Source: Polyangiaceae bacterium
GTDB lineage: Bacteria; Myxococcota_A; Polyangia; Polyangiales; Polyangiaceae
DNA length: 37,188 nucleotides
Reading direction: 5' to 3'
Assembly: GCA_023150915.1 (NCBI GenBank)
Contig: JAKLKA010000067.1
Coordinates: forward strand, 1-37,188
The notes beneath the pieces are model-generated. The model did no database searches. It saw only the letters and a program-made list of their open reading frames with translations, and was not told the origin of the DNA. A program made the position numbers and the translations under genes. Of this stretch, positions 14,998 to 23,249 are shown one piece after another. Within the stretch, counting starts at the first letter, position 1; each line of letters starts with the position of its first letter.

Positions 14998-16437
14998 ATG
15001 ACCGAACCGTTCCCGTCGCTCTTGATCCGCGCTGGCAGCATCAGCGCGCAGGGCAGCTTCGCCGAGGCGCAGGCGTCGTACCTGGATCCCGACCCCGCCG
15101 AGGTGGCCGCGCTGGCCCGCCTGCTCGGCGAGAAGAACGCGGGAATCGTCGCGCACTTCTACATGGACCCCGAGCTGCAGGGGGTGCTGGCGGCCACCGA
15201 CTGGCCATTCATTCACATCTCGGACTCGCTGGTGATGGCCGACCGCGCGGTCGAGATGGCCAAGGCCGGCGCCAAGACCATCATGGTGCTGGGCGTCGAC
15301 TTCATGAGCGAGAACGTGCGCGCCATGCTCGACGCCAGCGGCTTTTCCCACGTGCCGGTGTACCGCGTGGCCGAGAGGGCCATCGGCTGCTCACTGGCCG
15401 AAAACGCCGAGGCGCCCGCCTATGGCGCGTACCTGACCCGAGCCCAGCAGACGCCGAAGTCGCTGCACGTGGTGTACATCAACACCAGCCTGCGCACGAA
15501 GGCGTACGCGCAGTCGCTGGTGCCGACCATCACCTGCACCTCGTCGAACGTGGTCAAGACCGTGCTCCAGGCCTTTGCGCAGATCCCCGGCGTGCACGTC
15601 TGGTTCGGCCCGGACACTTACATGGGGCGGAACCTGGCGCAGCTCTTCGCCTCGCTCGCCGAGCTGCCCGACCAGACCGTCCGGGCGCTGCACCCGGCGC
15701 ACGATCGGGCGAGTCTCGCGGCACTCTTGCCGCGCTTCCACTTCTTCGAGCAGGGCAGCTGCATCGTGCACCACCTGTTCGGCGCAGCGGTGGCCGAGCG
15801 CGTGCAGAAGGAGTACGCCGATGCGTTCGTCACGGCGCACCTCGAGGTGCCGGGCGAGATGTTCCGCGTGGCCCTGGCGGCCCAGCAGAGCGGCCGGGGG
15901 GTGGTCGGCTCGACCTCGGACATCTTGAGCTTCATCGGCAAGCAGCTCGACCGGGCAGTGCAGGCCGGCGTGCCCGGGCACCTCAGGTTCGTGCTGGGCA
16001 CCGAGGCAGGCATGATCACCAGCATCGTGCGCCGCGTGCGCCAGACGCTGCGCGAGGTCGAAGCCCAAGGCGGGCCTGCCGTCGACGTCGAGATCATCTT
16101 CCCGGTGGCCGCCGAGGCCATCGCCCAGACCGGCGAGGCGGAGCTGGCGGTGGTGCCCGGCGTGTCCGGGGGCGAGGGCTGCAGTGTCGAGGGCGGCTGC
16201 GCGACCTGCCCGTACATGAAGATGAACAGCCTGGACGCGCTGATGAGCGTGCTGGGTCGGGTCGGCGCCGAGCCACGGCTCGAGCTCGCGGCCTACGAGC
16301 CCAAGCACCATGCCGACTCAATCGGGGGCAAGACCATGGCCGAGCTGGGCGGGCTGCCCATCTTGCACATGCGCGAGCTGGGCAGGCTCGGGCGGCTCCC
16401 CGACGCGCTGGTCGACGACGTGCTGTCGCGGCGGTGA
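14998..16437 (+). CDS. nadA: Quinolinate synthase NadA
   Basis: 479 residues. NadA condenses iminoaspartate with dihydroxyacetone phosphate to give quinolinate for NAD synthesis, using a [4Fe-4S] cluster held by three Cys. All three are visible: Cys180 in TITCTSSN, Cys255 in EQGSCIVHHLF, and Cys404 in GCATCPYMKMN. Other family motifs: AHFYMDPELQ, DSLVMADRAV, VVYINTS, WFGPDTYMGRNL, HLEVPGEMF, GSTSDIL, GTEAGM. It is longer than typical bacterial NadA (about 300-370 residues): there is a roughly 45-residue N-terminal addition and extra sequence between residues 100 and 160. nadB and nadC are not in the window. It is seven bases downstream of the sulfatase-fold gene, probably co-transcribed. Confidence 0.95.
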   Translation: MTEPFPSLLIRAGSISAQGSFAEAQASYLDPDPAEVAALARLLGEKNAGIVAHFYMDPELQGVLAATDWPFIHISDSLVMADRAVEMAKAGAKTIMVLGVDFMSENVRAMLDASGFSHVPVYRVAERAIGCSLAENAEAPAYGAYLTRAQQTPKSLHVVYINTSLRTKAYAQSLVPTITCTSSNVVKTVLQAFAQIPGVHVWFGPDTYMGRNLAQLFASLAELPDQTVRALHPAHDRASLAALLPRFHFFEQGSCIVHHLFGAAVAERVQKEYADAFVTAHLEVPGEMFRVALAAQQSGRGVVGSTSDILSFIGKQLDRAVQAGVPGHLRFVLGTEAGMITSIVRRVRQTLREVEAQGGPAVDVEIIFPVAAEAIAQTGEAELAVVPGVSGGEGCSVEGGCATCPYMKMNSLDALMSVLGRVGAEPRLELAAYEPKHHADSIGGKTMAELGGLPILHMRELGRLGRLPDALVDDVLSRR

Positions 16438-16722
16438 ACCCTTCGTCCACCCGCGGCGGGCCAGGCCACCGGGTTTTCCGAGGGCGACCTGCGCGGCGTG
16501 GTCTGGGTCGAGATCGGCAAGTAGCCCGAGTTCTGGCGGTGTTTCGCTCGGCGCAGCTGCCGCCATGCCGCGGCGCAGCGTGGCCGGCGGGCGGCTCACC
16601 CACATCGGGCACGCCTCTGCGCGCGGGTGCTCTTGGGTCGGCGCGGAGCACACTTACTTGATCGCGCGTTTGTCCGAGAAGCTTGCCCTGTGGTTTGCGT
16701 CCGGGCATTCTGATTTCTAGAA
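16438..16722. other. Intergenic stretch with an in-frame 28-codon extension of nadA
   Basis: The 285 bp between nadA and the next gene carry no ORF with a good start. Reading on in the nadA frame past its TGA, the frame stays open for 28 codons to TAG at 16522-16524, ending GFSEGDLRGVVWVEIGK. The rest (16525-16722) is GC-rich without obvious hairpin or promoter, apart from a TTGCGT at about 16697 near the next start. Either a decayed gene end or chance. Confidence 0.4.
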
Positions 16723-17124
16723 GTGGCAAGTTTTCGCCTCGCCGTCGGTCTGCTGGTTCTCGCCGTGAGCTCACCCGCTCTGGCGGAAGAGGCCCAGCCC
16801 ACCTTCGGCGCCCCGTCCACCGAGCTGCCCAAGAGCCTGCGCGTGCCTGCCAGCGTGCTGGCCCAGGTCGGGGCCGAGCGCGATCAGGGGCCGCCGCGAA
16901 ACAAGAAGGTGAAGCGCGCGCGCACCGACTGCAATCAGAACGGATGCGGCTACAAGGCGCTGCTGGGCGGCATCACGCTCGCCAAGGACATCCAGGCCAG
17001 CGAAGACGTCTCGGTTCGCGTCATCCCCACCACCAACAGCCTCGGCGGCGAGGCGAGCACCCCGATCGTGGTGCGCGCCCGGGTCGACGGCCACTACGGC
17101 CTGCACCTTCGCGCCAAGTTCTAG
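16723..17124 (+). CDS. Small secreted protein, function unknown
   Basis: 133 residues from GTG 16723. Signal peptide RLAVGLLVLAVSSPALAEE with cleavage after ALA. The mature part has a basic stretch (NKKVKRARTDCNQNGCGYK) with two Cys five residues apart that could form a small disulfide loop, then a beta-like segment (EDVSVRVIPTTNS, STPIVVRARVDGHYGLHL). I recognise no family. No clear SD; TTCTAGAA directly precedes the start. It stands alone between nadA and the convergent radical SAM operon. Confidence 0.65.
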   Translation: MASFRLAVGLLVLAVSSPALAEEAQPTFGAPSTELPKSLRVPASVLAQVGAERDQGPPRNKKVKRARTDCNQNGCGYKALLGGITLAKDIQASEDVSVRVIPTTNSLGGEASTPIVVRARVDGHYGLHLRAKF

Positions 17125-17226
17125 ACTCTTCGCCCGCTGTCCAGCGCGGCAGAAAGCCGCGAATCAGCACCCCATCCCAACCTCGAAGCTGACTCCGTGC
17201 GAGGTCGGCGGGCGTCTGCCTGCGAG

Positions 17227-18519
17227 TCAGAACTGAATCGTCCGCTCGCCGCGCCCCAGCTCGGCCAGGTTCTGGCGCGAGCGGTAGAACTCTTTCCACA
17301 AGTAGAGGTAGCCGGCGAGCAGCCGCTCGGGGCTCATCTGCTTCGGGCGGAAGACCACGTTGGCGTCGTTGTAGCGCGACCAGGTGCGCTCGATGATCCG
17401 GTCTTCTGCGTTCAGCCGGTGCCACACGGCGGTGCCGGGGTAGGGCGTCATGATGGCGAACTCGGCCTTGCGAATGCCGGCCTTGTCCGAAAACTCGAGC
17501 ATGCGATCGAACGTGCCCTCGTCGTCGTCGTCGTTCCCGACCAGGAACGAGGTGTAGGGCTCGATGCCGTGGTCCAGCGCCTTCTTCACCGACTCGTGGG
17601 CCTTCTCGAGGGCGTCGGGATCTTTGCCGGTGAAGGCCTTCATGGTGAACGGGTCGAAGCCGCCCACCAGATAGAACATGTTGATGCCGGCGGCGCGCAT
17701 GCGGTCGAGGAACTCGCCGCTGGTGGCGCGGATCATCGGCATGCTGGTCCCCAGATAGCTGATCGGCGCCGGCCCCGAGCGCTCGGCCAGCGCGTCGAGC
17801 AACCAGCCGAAGCGCCGCTGGGCGCCCGAGCCGAAGAACAAGCTGGTGTCCTCGGTCAGCGAGCCCAGCTTGCCCTTGGCCTTCAGTTGCTCGATCTGCC
17901 CCAGGGTGTGCTCGGTGCCAAAGTGGCGGATCTTCGGCCCCATGCTGGTGGGCAGCACGCAGGCAAAGCACTTGAGCGGGCAGCCGCGGGCGATCTGCAC
18001 CGGGTAGTCGTCGGGGCGATACGTGTCGTTCTCTTTCTCGATGTAGAGATCGACGCGCGGCAGCGGCAAGGTCGACGGGTCCACCGACGAGCCGCTGTAG
18101 CGTGGCTTCAGGTTGCCCTGCTTGGCGTCCACCAAGACGTCGTTCCAGACGCCTTCGCCTTCGCCCACCACCACGGCGTCGGCGTGCTCGGCGGCCACGT
18201 CGGGCATCATGGTCGGGAAGATCCCGCCCATCACCACCTTCTTGCCGCGCGCGCGGAAAGCGTCGGCCAGCTCCAGCCCGCGGCTGGCCGCCGCCGTGAA
18301 GAACGACAGCGCGACCAGATCCACGTCGTCGTCCAGGCCCACGTCTTCCACCCGGTCGTCCCGGAAGTCGAAGTCCCATTCGCTGGGCGTCACGGCCGCC
18401 AGGCAGGCGATGCCCAGCGAGGGCGGCCCGAAGTATTCGTTGCAGGGCACGGACTCTCGGAGCTCGGGGTGGTGCTCGGCGTGGCGAGAAAACTTCGGGT
18501 AGACGAAGCGCAGCTTCAT
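17227..18519 (-). CDS. B12-binding-type radical SAM enzyme
   Basis: 430 residues from ATG 18519, whose first bases overlap the stop of the acyl-CoA dehydrogenase gene (ATGA). N-terminal residues about 1-130 have the cobalamin-binding-type Rossmann fold (VDLVALSFFTAAASRGLELA, VVMGGIFPTMMPDVAAEHAD, AVVVGEGEGVW) seen in BchE- and HpnJ-like enzymes. The [4Fe-4S] motif is CPLKCFAC (Cys180, Cys184, Cys187; CxxxCxxC), and GGFDPFTM and FLVGNDDDDEGT lie in the barrel. The end (FRPKQMSPERLLAGYLYLWK) resembles the DUF4070-type tail of hopanoid-type enzymes. A DxHxxG cobalamin motif is not seen. Such enzymes methylate unactivated carbons or form rings. In this operon the likely substrate is an acyl chain on the carrier protein; this is inference. 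Confidence 0.9.
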   Translation of the reverse strand: MKLRFVYPKFSRHAEHHPELRESVPCNEYFGPPSLGIACLAAVTPSEWDFDFRDDRVEDVGLDDDVDLVALSFFTAAASRGLELADAFRARGKKVVMGGIFPTMMPDVAAEHADAVVVGEGEGVWNDVLVDAKQGNLKPRYSGSSVDPSTLPLPRVDLYIEKENDTYRPDDYPVQIARGCPLKCFACVLPTSMGPKIRHFGTEHTLGQIEQLKAKGKLGSLTEDTSLFFGSGAQRRFGWLLDALAERSGPAPISYLGTSMPMIRATSGEFLDRMRAAGINMFYLVGGFDPFTMKAFTGKDPDALEKAHESVKKALDHGIEPYTSFLVGNDDDDEGTFDRMLEFSDKAGIRKAEFAIMTPYPGTAVWHRLNAEDRIIERTWSRYNDANVVFRPKQMSPERLLAGYLYLWKEFYRSRQNLAELGRGERTIQF

Positions 18520-20123
18520 GACGGTTCTTCCTTCGACGCGCGCGACAGCGGCGCGTATAGCTGATCGCTGACGGCGTGCACCCGCGCCTCGTCGCGCACC
18601 GCGCGCCCCAGCTCGTTCAGGTGCTGCTCGGCCTCGAACATCAGGTCTTCGGCAGCGTGTCGAGCCAGCCCCAGCTCGTCGGGGCGGGCCTGGGCCCGAA
18701 GCAGGCAGCCCAGCGCGGCCAGCAGCGCCAGGTTGGCGCGGGCCACCGCCTGCAGCACCAGCTGGTGCCGCACCACGCCCACGCCGTGCTCGGCGCGCAC
18801 GCTCTGGGTGGCGTCCGAGAAGCGCGCGCGCAGCGCCTCCCAAGCCTTGGCCTCGCGCTCGAGGGGGCCGGGCAGCGGCAGCCGCGCCGGCGTGGGCGCG
18901 GGCTTGCGCCCCAGCACGGCCGCGCCGCCGCGCACCAAGAGCACGTCGTTCGCGCCCTCGAAGATGCGGGTGATGCGACAATCACGCAGCAGGCGCGCGA
19001 CGCCGGTGGGCTCGATGAAGCCCAGCGCCCCGTGCAGCTGAAGGGCGCGATCGCAGATCTCGAAGCTGGCCTCGCTGCACAGCACCTTGGCGGCCAAAGA
19101 CAGCTCGTCGATGGGCTGCCCCGATGCCAGCGCGTGGCCCACCCAGCGCACCAATGTCTCGCTGGCGTAGAGCCGGGCCGCCATCCGCGCCACGTGGGCG
19201 CGCGAGGCGGTGAAGTCGCCGATGGGCTTTCCGAACTGTCGCCGCGACGTCACGTGGGAAAGCGCCAGATCGAGCGCGGCCCGGGCCGTCCCCACGCAGC
19301 CGGCGGCCATCAGGGTGCGGCCCCACGACAGCGCTGCGTGCGCCTGATCGATGCCACGCCCGGCCTCGCCCAGGATCATGCCGCGCGGCACCACGGCGCC
19401 CTCGAAGGTCACGGTGACGGTGGACGAGCCGCGGATCCCGAGCTTGTCTTCTTCGGGGCCGATGGTCACGCCGGGCGTCTCGCGCGGCACGAACACCAGC
19501 GAGTGGGCGCGCTGGCCACCCAGGCCCGGCGTGCGGGCCAGCACGGTGTAGCAGCCCGCGAATCCGCCGTTGGTCACGTAGACCTTCTCGCCGTCCAGTC
19601 GCAGGCCCTCGTCGGTGGGCGTGCCGGTGGTGCGGATGCCGGTCAGATCGGAGCCCGCCTCTGCCTCGGTGGCGGCAAACGACGCGATGCGCGTGCCGGC
19701 CACGATCTCGGGCAGCATGCGGGCCCTGAGCTCGGCGTTGCCCAGCTCGACCAGCGGGCGCACGCCCAGGCCCGAGTGCAGCCCAATCATGATCGCGGTC
19801 GAACGCTCGATGGCCGCCAGATCGGCGATCACCGCGCAGGCGGCCTTGAGCGAGAAGCCCGCGCCGCCGTGCTCTTCCGGCACGGTGAGGCCGAACAGCC
19901 CGGCCTCGGCCACCGCCGTGCGCAGCGGGGTCGGAATCGCTCCGTCGCGATCGATCGCTGCGGCGTCAGCCAGGCTGGCGACCAGCCGCGTGCTCTCGGC
20001 GCGCACCAGCGGCAGCGCCTCGGCCTCGGCGGGTGTGGCGTGGGCGTGCGACAGGCCGGCGCTCAGCGCGGCCGCGTTCTCGAGCCCGACCGCGACCGGC
20101 TCAGGAGGCAGCGCCTGCGCCAC
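18516..20123 (-). CDS. Acyl-CoA dehydrogenase-family flavoprotein, long form
   Basis: 535 residues from GTG 20123, which lies 23 bases inside the end of the acyl carrier gene with GGAG upstream. Family motifs: VPEEHGGAGFSLK, SFAATEAEAGSDL, KVYVTNGG, GRGIDQAHAALSWGR, RRQFGKPIGDF, RALQLHGALGFI, and CRITRIFEGANDVL with catalytic Glu389. FAD-dependent enzymes of this family remove the alpha and beta hydrogens of acyl thioesters. The roughly 130-residue C-terminal extension is like that of VLCAD/ACAD9-type members. Placed next to a carrier protein it probably acts on an acyl-ACP rather than CoA to make an enoyl chain, as is known for some natural-product pathways. Its electron acceptor is not in the window. 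Confidence 0.92.
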   Translation of the reverse strand: MAQALPPEPVAVGLENAAALSAGLSHAHATPAEAEALPLVRAESTRLVASLADAAAIDRDGAIPTPLRTAVAEAGLFGLTVPEEHGGAGFSLKAACAVIADLAAIERSTAIMIGLHSGLGVRPLVELGNAELRARMLPEIVAGTRIASFAATEAEAGSDLTGIRTTGTPTDEGLRLDGEKVYVTNGGFAGCYTVLARTPGLGGQRAHSLVFVPRETPGVTIGPEEDKLGIRGSSTVTVTFEGAVVPRGMILGEAGRGIDQAHAALSWGRTLMAAGCVGTARAALDLALSHVTSRRQFGKPIGDFTASRAHVARMAARLYASETLVRWVGHALASGQPIDELSLAAKVLCSEASFEICDRALQLHGALGFIEPTGVARLLRDCRITRIFEGANDVLLVRGGAAVLGRKPAPTPARLPLPGPLEREAKAWEALRARFSDATQSVRAEHGVGVVRHQLVLQAVARANLALLAALGCLLRAQARPDELGLARHAAEDLMFEAEQHLNELGRAVRDEARVHAVSDQLYAPLSRASKEEPS

Positions 20124-20376
20124 GCTGCTCCGCGGTGACGCGGTCCACGAAGGCGCACGCGTCGTCGATGGTCGTGAGCTCCATGGCTTCGTCGAGCTCG
20201 ATGTCCACGTCCAGCTCGTCGCTGATGCACGAGAGCAGCTCGAGGCTCGCCAGCGAGTCCATGCCCAGGTCCTCGCGCAGCCGGTCGCTGCCGTTGATCT
20301 TGCTCGCGTCGAGCTTCAAAATCTTGGCGACCATCGCGATGACGCGGTCGCGGGTCGGTGCTTCAGACGTGCTCAT
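20101..20376 (-). CDS. Acyl carrier protein
   Basis: 91 residues from ATG 20376. Residues about 8-80 form one carrier domain, with phosphopantetheine attachment Ser41 in LGMDSLASLE and the usual acidic helix II-III (DELDVDIELDEAMELTTIDD). Its start overlaps the end of the SDR gene by 14 bases, and its end overlaps the dehydrogenase gene by 23. It is surely the carrier for this operon rather than the housekeeping AcpP, since a ligase and tailoring enzymes surround it. A phosphopantetheinyl transferase is not in the window and would have to come from elsewhere. Confidence 0.95.
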   Translation of the reverse strand: MSTSEAPTRDRVIAMVAKILKLDASKINGSDRLREDLGMDSLASLELLSCISDELDVDIELDEAMELTTIDDACAFVDRVTAEQRGAGAAS

Positions 20377-21379
20377 GGGTACTCCGGGGCTGTCGTGGTG
20401 GGACGAGCTTCAGCTTCGCGAACCAGTCATGGGCGCGATCCAGGGCCTCGTCCAGAGGCGTGAAGGTGATGCCGAGCTCGCGCTCGGCCCGCAGGTTCGA
20501 AACGGGCTGCCCCGAGGTGATCAGATCGACCATTTCCCTCGGAACCGGCACGCGCTCGCGCTTCGGCGCGGCGGCGCGCTCGTCGGCCTCGGCGCGCTCG
20601 CGGGCGGCGCGTGCGTCCAGCTCGACGCTCGGGACGCGCCCGCCATAGCGGCTGGCCACGCGCTCGAGCAGCCGCTTGATCTCGATGTCGTGGCCGCCCA
20701 GACAGAAACGAGCGCCGGGCTCGGCTGCCGCCGCGCGCACGTGGGCGCGGGCTACGTCCACCACGTCCACGATGTTCACCGTACCGTTCACCAGCCACGG
20801 CAGCAGGCCCTTGACCACGCCCACGATGAACGCGCCGCTGCCCACCCGCAGGTCGTTCGGGCCGATGCAGCCGCCGGGCAAGAGGCTCACCACCGGCAGC
20901 CCGCGCGCGCGGGCCGCCTCCACCTCTTGCTCCATGGCCCACTTCACGCCGCGGTACACGCTGTCCGCGGGCATCTCGGGCAGCACGTCGCGCTCGTCGG
21001 CCGGGCGCCCCGCCGGCGCCGGCCCCAGCGTCGCGATGGTCGAGGTGTAGACGAAGCGCTCGACGCCCACCGCAAGGGCCGCGTCGCACGCGTTCTTCAC
21101 GCCGGGCACGCCCTCGGCCAGCGCCGCTTCCAGGCTCAGCGAGTAACGCGGATAGTAGCCGCCCGCCACGAACACGGTGTCGCAGCCGTCCATCGCGCGG
21201 CAGAGCGCTTCGGGCTCTTCCAGCGAGGCCGGCACGCGCTCGACCGCGCGCTTGCGGAGCAGCAGCGTGGCGCTCGACGGGCGGGTGGTCACGCGCACGC
21301 TGACGCCCTCGGAGAGGAGCGCGTCGATCAGGTTCACCCCGATGAACCCGGTGCCGCCGATGACCAGCGCGCGCTTCAA
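20363..21379 (-). CDS. Extended SDR (NAD(P)-dependent epimerase/reductase)
   Basis: 338 residues from TTG 21379, one base after the FAAL stop; GGAGG nine bases upstream supports the TTG. Cofactor loop VIGGTGFIG (GxxGxxG, residues 8-14), DGCDTVFVAGG, YTSTIATLGP, and Tyr142/Lys146 in the YxxxK catalytic pair (SVYRGVKW). The overall shape is the dihydroflavonol-reductase or hopanoid-associated-epimerase type: extended SDRs that reduce or oxidise ketones and hydroxyls. In this operon it may act on a beta-keto or beta-hydroxy acyl chain, but the substrate is inferred. The C-terminal third (KRERVPVPREMVDLI) is typical in length for the family. Confidence 0.9.
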   Translation of the reverse strand: MKRALVIGGTGFIGVNLIDALLSEGVSVRVTTRPSSATLLLRKRAVERVPASLEEPEALCRAMDGCDTVFVAGGYYPRYSLSLEAALAEGVPGVKNACDAALAVGVERFVYTSTIATLGPAPAGRPADERDVLPEMPADSVYRGVKWAMEQEVEAARARGLPVVSLLPGGCIGPNDLRVGSGAFIVGVVKGLLPWLVNGTVNIVDVVDVARAHVRAAAAEPGARFCLGGHDIEIKRLLERVASRYGGRVPSVELDARAARERAEADERAAAPKRERVPVPREMVDLITSGQPVSNLRAERELGITFTPLDEALDRAHDWFAKLKLVPPRQPRSTHEHV

Positions 21380-21380
21380 G

Positions 21381-23084
21381 CTAGCCTGCCTCCGTGACCA
21401 GCCGCGCGCACTCTTTCCGGCGGATCTTGCCGCTCGAGGTCCGGGGCACGCTGCCCACGGGCCAGAGCCGAACGTCGTCCACGCCCACCCCCAGCACCGC
21501 CAGCACCTCGCCGCGGATGGCGCGGGTCAGCGCCTCGCGACCGGTCGGATCGGTCTCGCTGGTCTCGGCCACCACCACCAGGTCGTCGGTGCCGGTGCTC
21601 TCGTTCTCGCGACCGAAGGCGGCCACGCCGCCCAGGCGCACGCCCGACAGCTCGCCCACCACCCGCTCCACGTCGTAAGGGTACAGGTTGCGGCCGGCCT
21701 TGATCACCATCTCTTTGGCGCGACCCGCGATGAACAGCTGCCCGTCGGCGATGAAGCCGAGGTCACCGGTCGAGAGCCAACCGTCCTTCAGCACCGCGGC
21801 GCTCGCCGCCTCGTTGCGGAAGTAGCCGTCCATGACCGAGGGCCCAGCCACCCGCACCTCGCCCACCACGCCGGCCTGCACCGGCCTGCCCGCGTCGTCC
21901 ACGATCGACACGCGAGTGCCCGCCAGCGGCGTGCCCACCGACACGGCCATGCGCGCTGCCCCGCCGTTGGCGCGCTGCACGCGGCTCTGCTCTTCCAGCG
22001 CGCGACGGTCCACTGCCAGCGTGGAAGCACCGCGCCCCACCGGCGTGAAGGTGACCGCCAGGGTGGCCTCGGCCATGCCGTAGACCGGCATCATGGCGCT
22101 GGCGTCGAAGCCCGCAGGCCCGAATTTCTCCTGAAAACGCGCCAGCGTGGGCGCGTGCACCGGCTCCGAGCCGTTCAGCGCCACGCGCCAGCGGTCGAGC
22201 CGCAGGTCCTCGATCTCGGCGATGCGCGCGGTGCACAGGTCGTAGGCAAAGTTCGGCGCCGGCGAGAGCGTGGCCCCGACCTCGCTCATCAGCTTCAGCC
22301 AGCCCATTGGCTTCACGATGAAGCGCTCGGGGGGCATCACGTGCAGCGGCCCGGGGTGGCAGATCGAGCGCAGCAGCGCGCCGATCAGCCCCATGTCGTG
22401 GAACAGGGGCAGCCAGCTCACGCCCACGTCGTCCGAGGTCTGCCGCATGCCGTGCGCGATCGAATAGGTGTTCGACACCAGCGCGCGGTGCGAGATCTTC
22501 ACGCCCTTTGGGCGCCCGGTGGTGCCCGAGGTGTACTGCAAGAACGCAATGTCCGAGCCCGACACCGACGCGCTGCGCGGGTCGATGGGTGCGATGCCGT
22601 CCAGATCGGCCTCGGTGATCACGTGGCCCAGCTGGGCCTTCAGCGTGTCGTCGCTGGCCACCGCCTCTTTGATGCGGGGGTAGGTGATCAGCCAGTCTGC
22701 GCCGGCGTCTTGCAAGATGACGCTCAGGTTCTTCAGATAGCGCTCGACGCCGCCGAAGGTCATGGGCGACGCCAGCGGCACCGGGATCGCGCCGGCCATC
22801 ATCGAGCCCAGCAGCGCCTCGACGAACAGCGCCGAGGTGGGCAAGAGCAACGCCACCCGGGCGCCCCGCTCGATGCCCTGATTCTTCAGCGCCGCCGCCA
22901 CCCGCCAGGCCCCCTCGCGCGCCCGCGCGTACGACAGCTCGGTGCGCTGACGGCCCTGATGCAGGGTCAAGAACGGCGCGCCGCTCCGCACTGCCGCGTC
23001 GAGCGCCCCGAGCAGGGTGTCGTTCGGAGGGCAGTTGGGCTCCGCGCTCTCGAGCAGCGCCGGCCCGGGGTCCGGTTCAGCCAT
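21381..23084 (-). CDS. Fatty-acyl-AMP ligase (FAAL)
   Basis: 567 residues from ATG 23084; an in-frame GTG at 23123 is possible, and neither has a clear SD. Adenylating-enzyme motifs: P-loop YTSGTTGRPKGVKISH (184-199), SWLPLFHDMGLIG (FAAL hallmark with FHDMGLIG), ALNGSEPV, PVYGMAEATLAVTF, LSTGDLGFI, GRAKEMVIKAGRNLYP, and the C-terminal catalytic Lys in RTSSGKIRRKE. FAALs make acyl-adenylates from free fatty acids and pass the chain to a carrier protein instead of CoA. It heads the operon, so it probably supplies the starter chain for the ACP at 20101-20376. Confidence 0.93.
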   Translation of the reverse strand: MAEPDPGPALLESAEPNCPPNDTLLGALDAAVRSGAPFLTLHQGRQRTELSYARAREGAWRVAAALKNQGIERGARVALLLPTSALFVEALLGSMMAGAIPVPLASPMTFGGVERYLKNLSVILQDAGADWLITYPRIKEAVASDDTLKAQLGHVITEADLDGIAPIDPRSASVSGSDIAFLQYTSGTTGRPKGVKISHRALVSNTYSIAHGMRQTSDDVGVSWLPLFHDMGLIGALLRSICHPGPLHVMPPERFIVKPMGWLKLMSEVGATLSPAPNFAYDLCTARIAEIEDLRLDRWRVALNGSEPVHAPTLARFQEKFGPAGFDASAMMPVYGMAEATLAVTFTPVGRGASTLAVDRRALEEQSRVQRANGGAARMAVSVGTPLAGTRVSIVDDAGRPVQAGVVGEVRVAGPSVMDGYFRNEAASAAVLKDGWLSTGDLGFIADGQLFIAGRAKEMVIKAGRNLYPYDVERVVGELSGVRLGGVAAFGRENESTGTDDLVVVAETSETDPTGREALTRAIRGEVLAVLGVGVDDVRLWPVGSVPRTSSGKIRRKECARLVTEAG

Positions 23085-23249
23085 TTGGGGGGCGCCATAC
23101 CGCGGGGTCGGCCTTTCCACCACAGAAAAGCACGGGAGAAGCGCTCGCCTGCCGTCCGTGCGGCGCCCCCGGTCGTGTTCGCACGCTTGGGGCAGCCCGC
23201 CAGGCGTCGCGCGGGTCAGTTTTGCGTCCGACCTCGCCGCGGCAATGCC

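Noticed and set aside
13047-15041. 664-codon minus-strand frame opposite the sulfatase-fold gene
   Set aside because: Same shadow effect; the plus strand has membrane helices and catalytic motifs in order.
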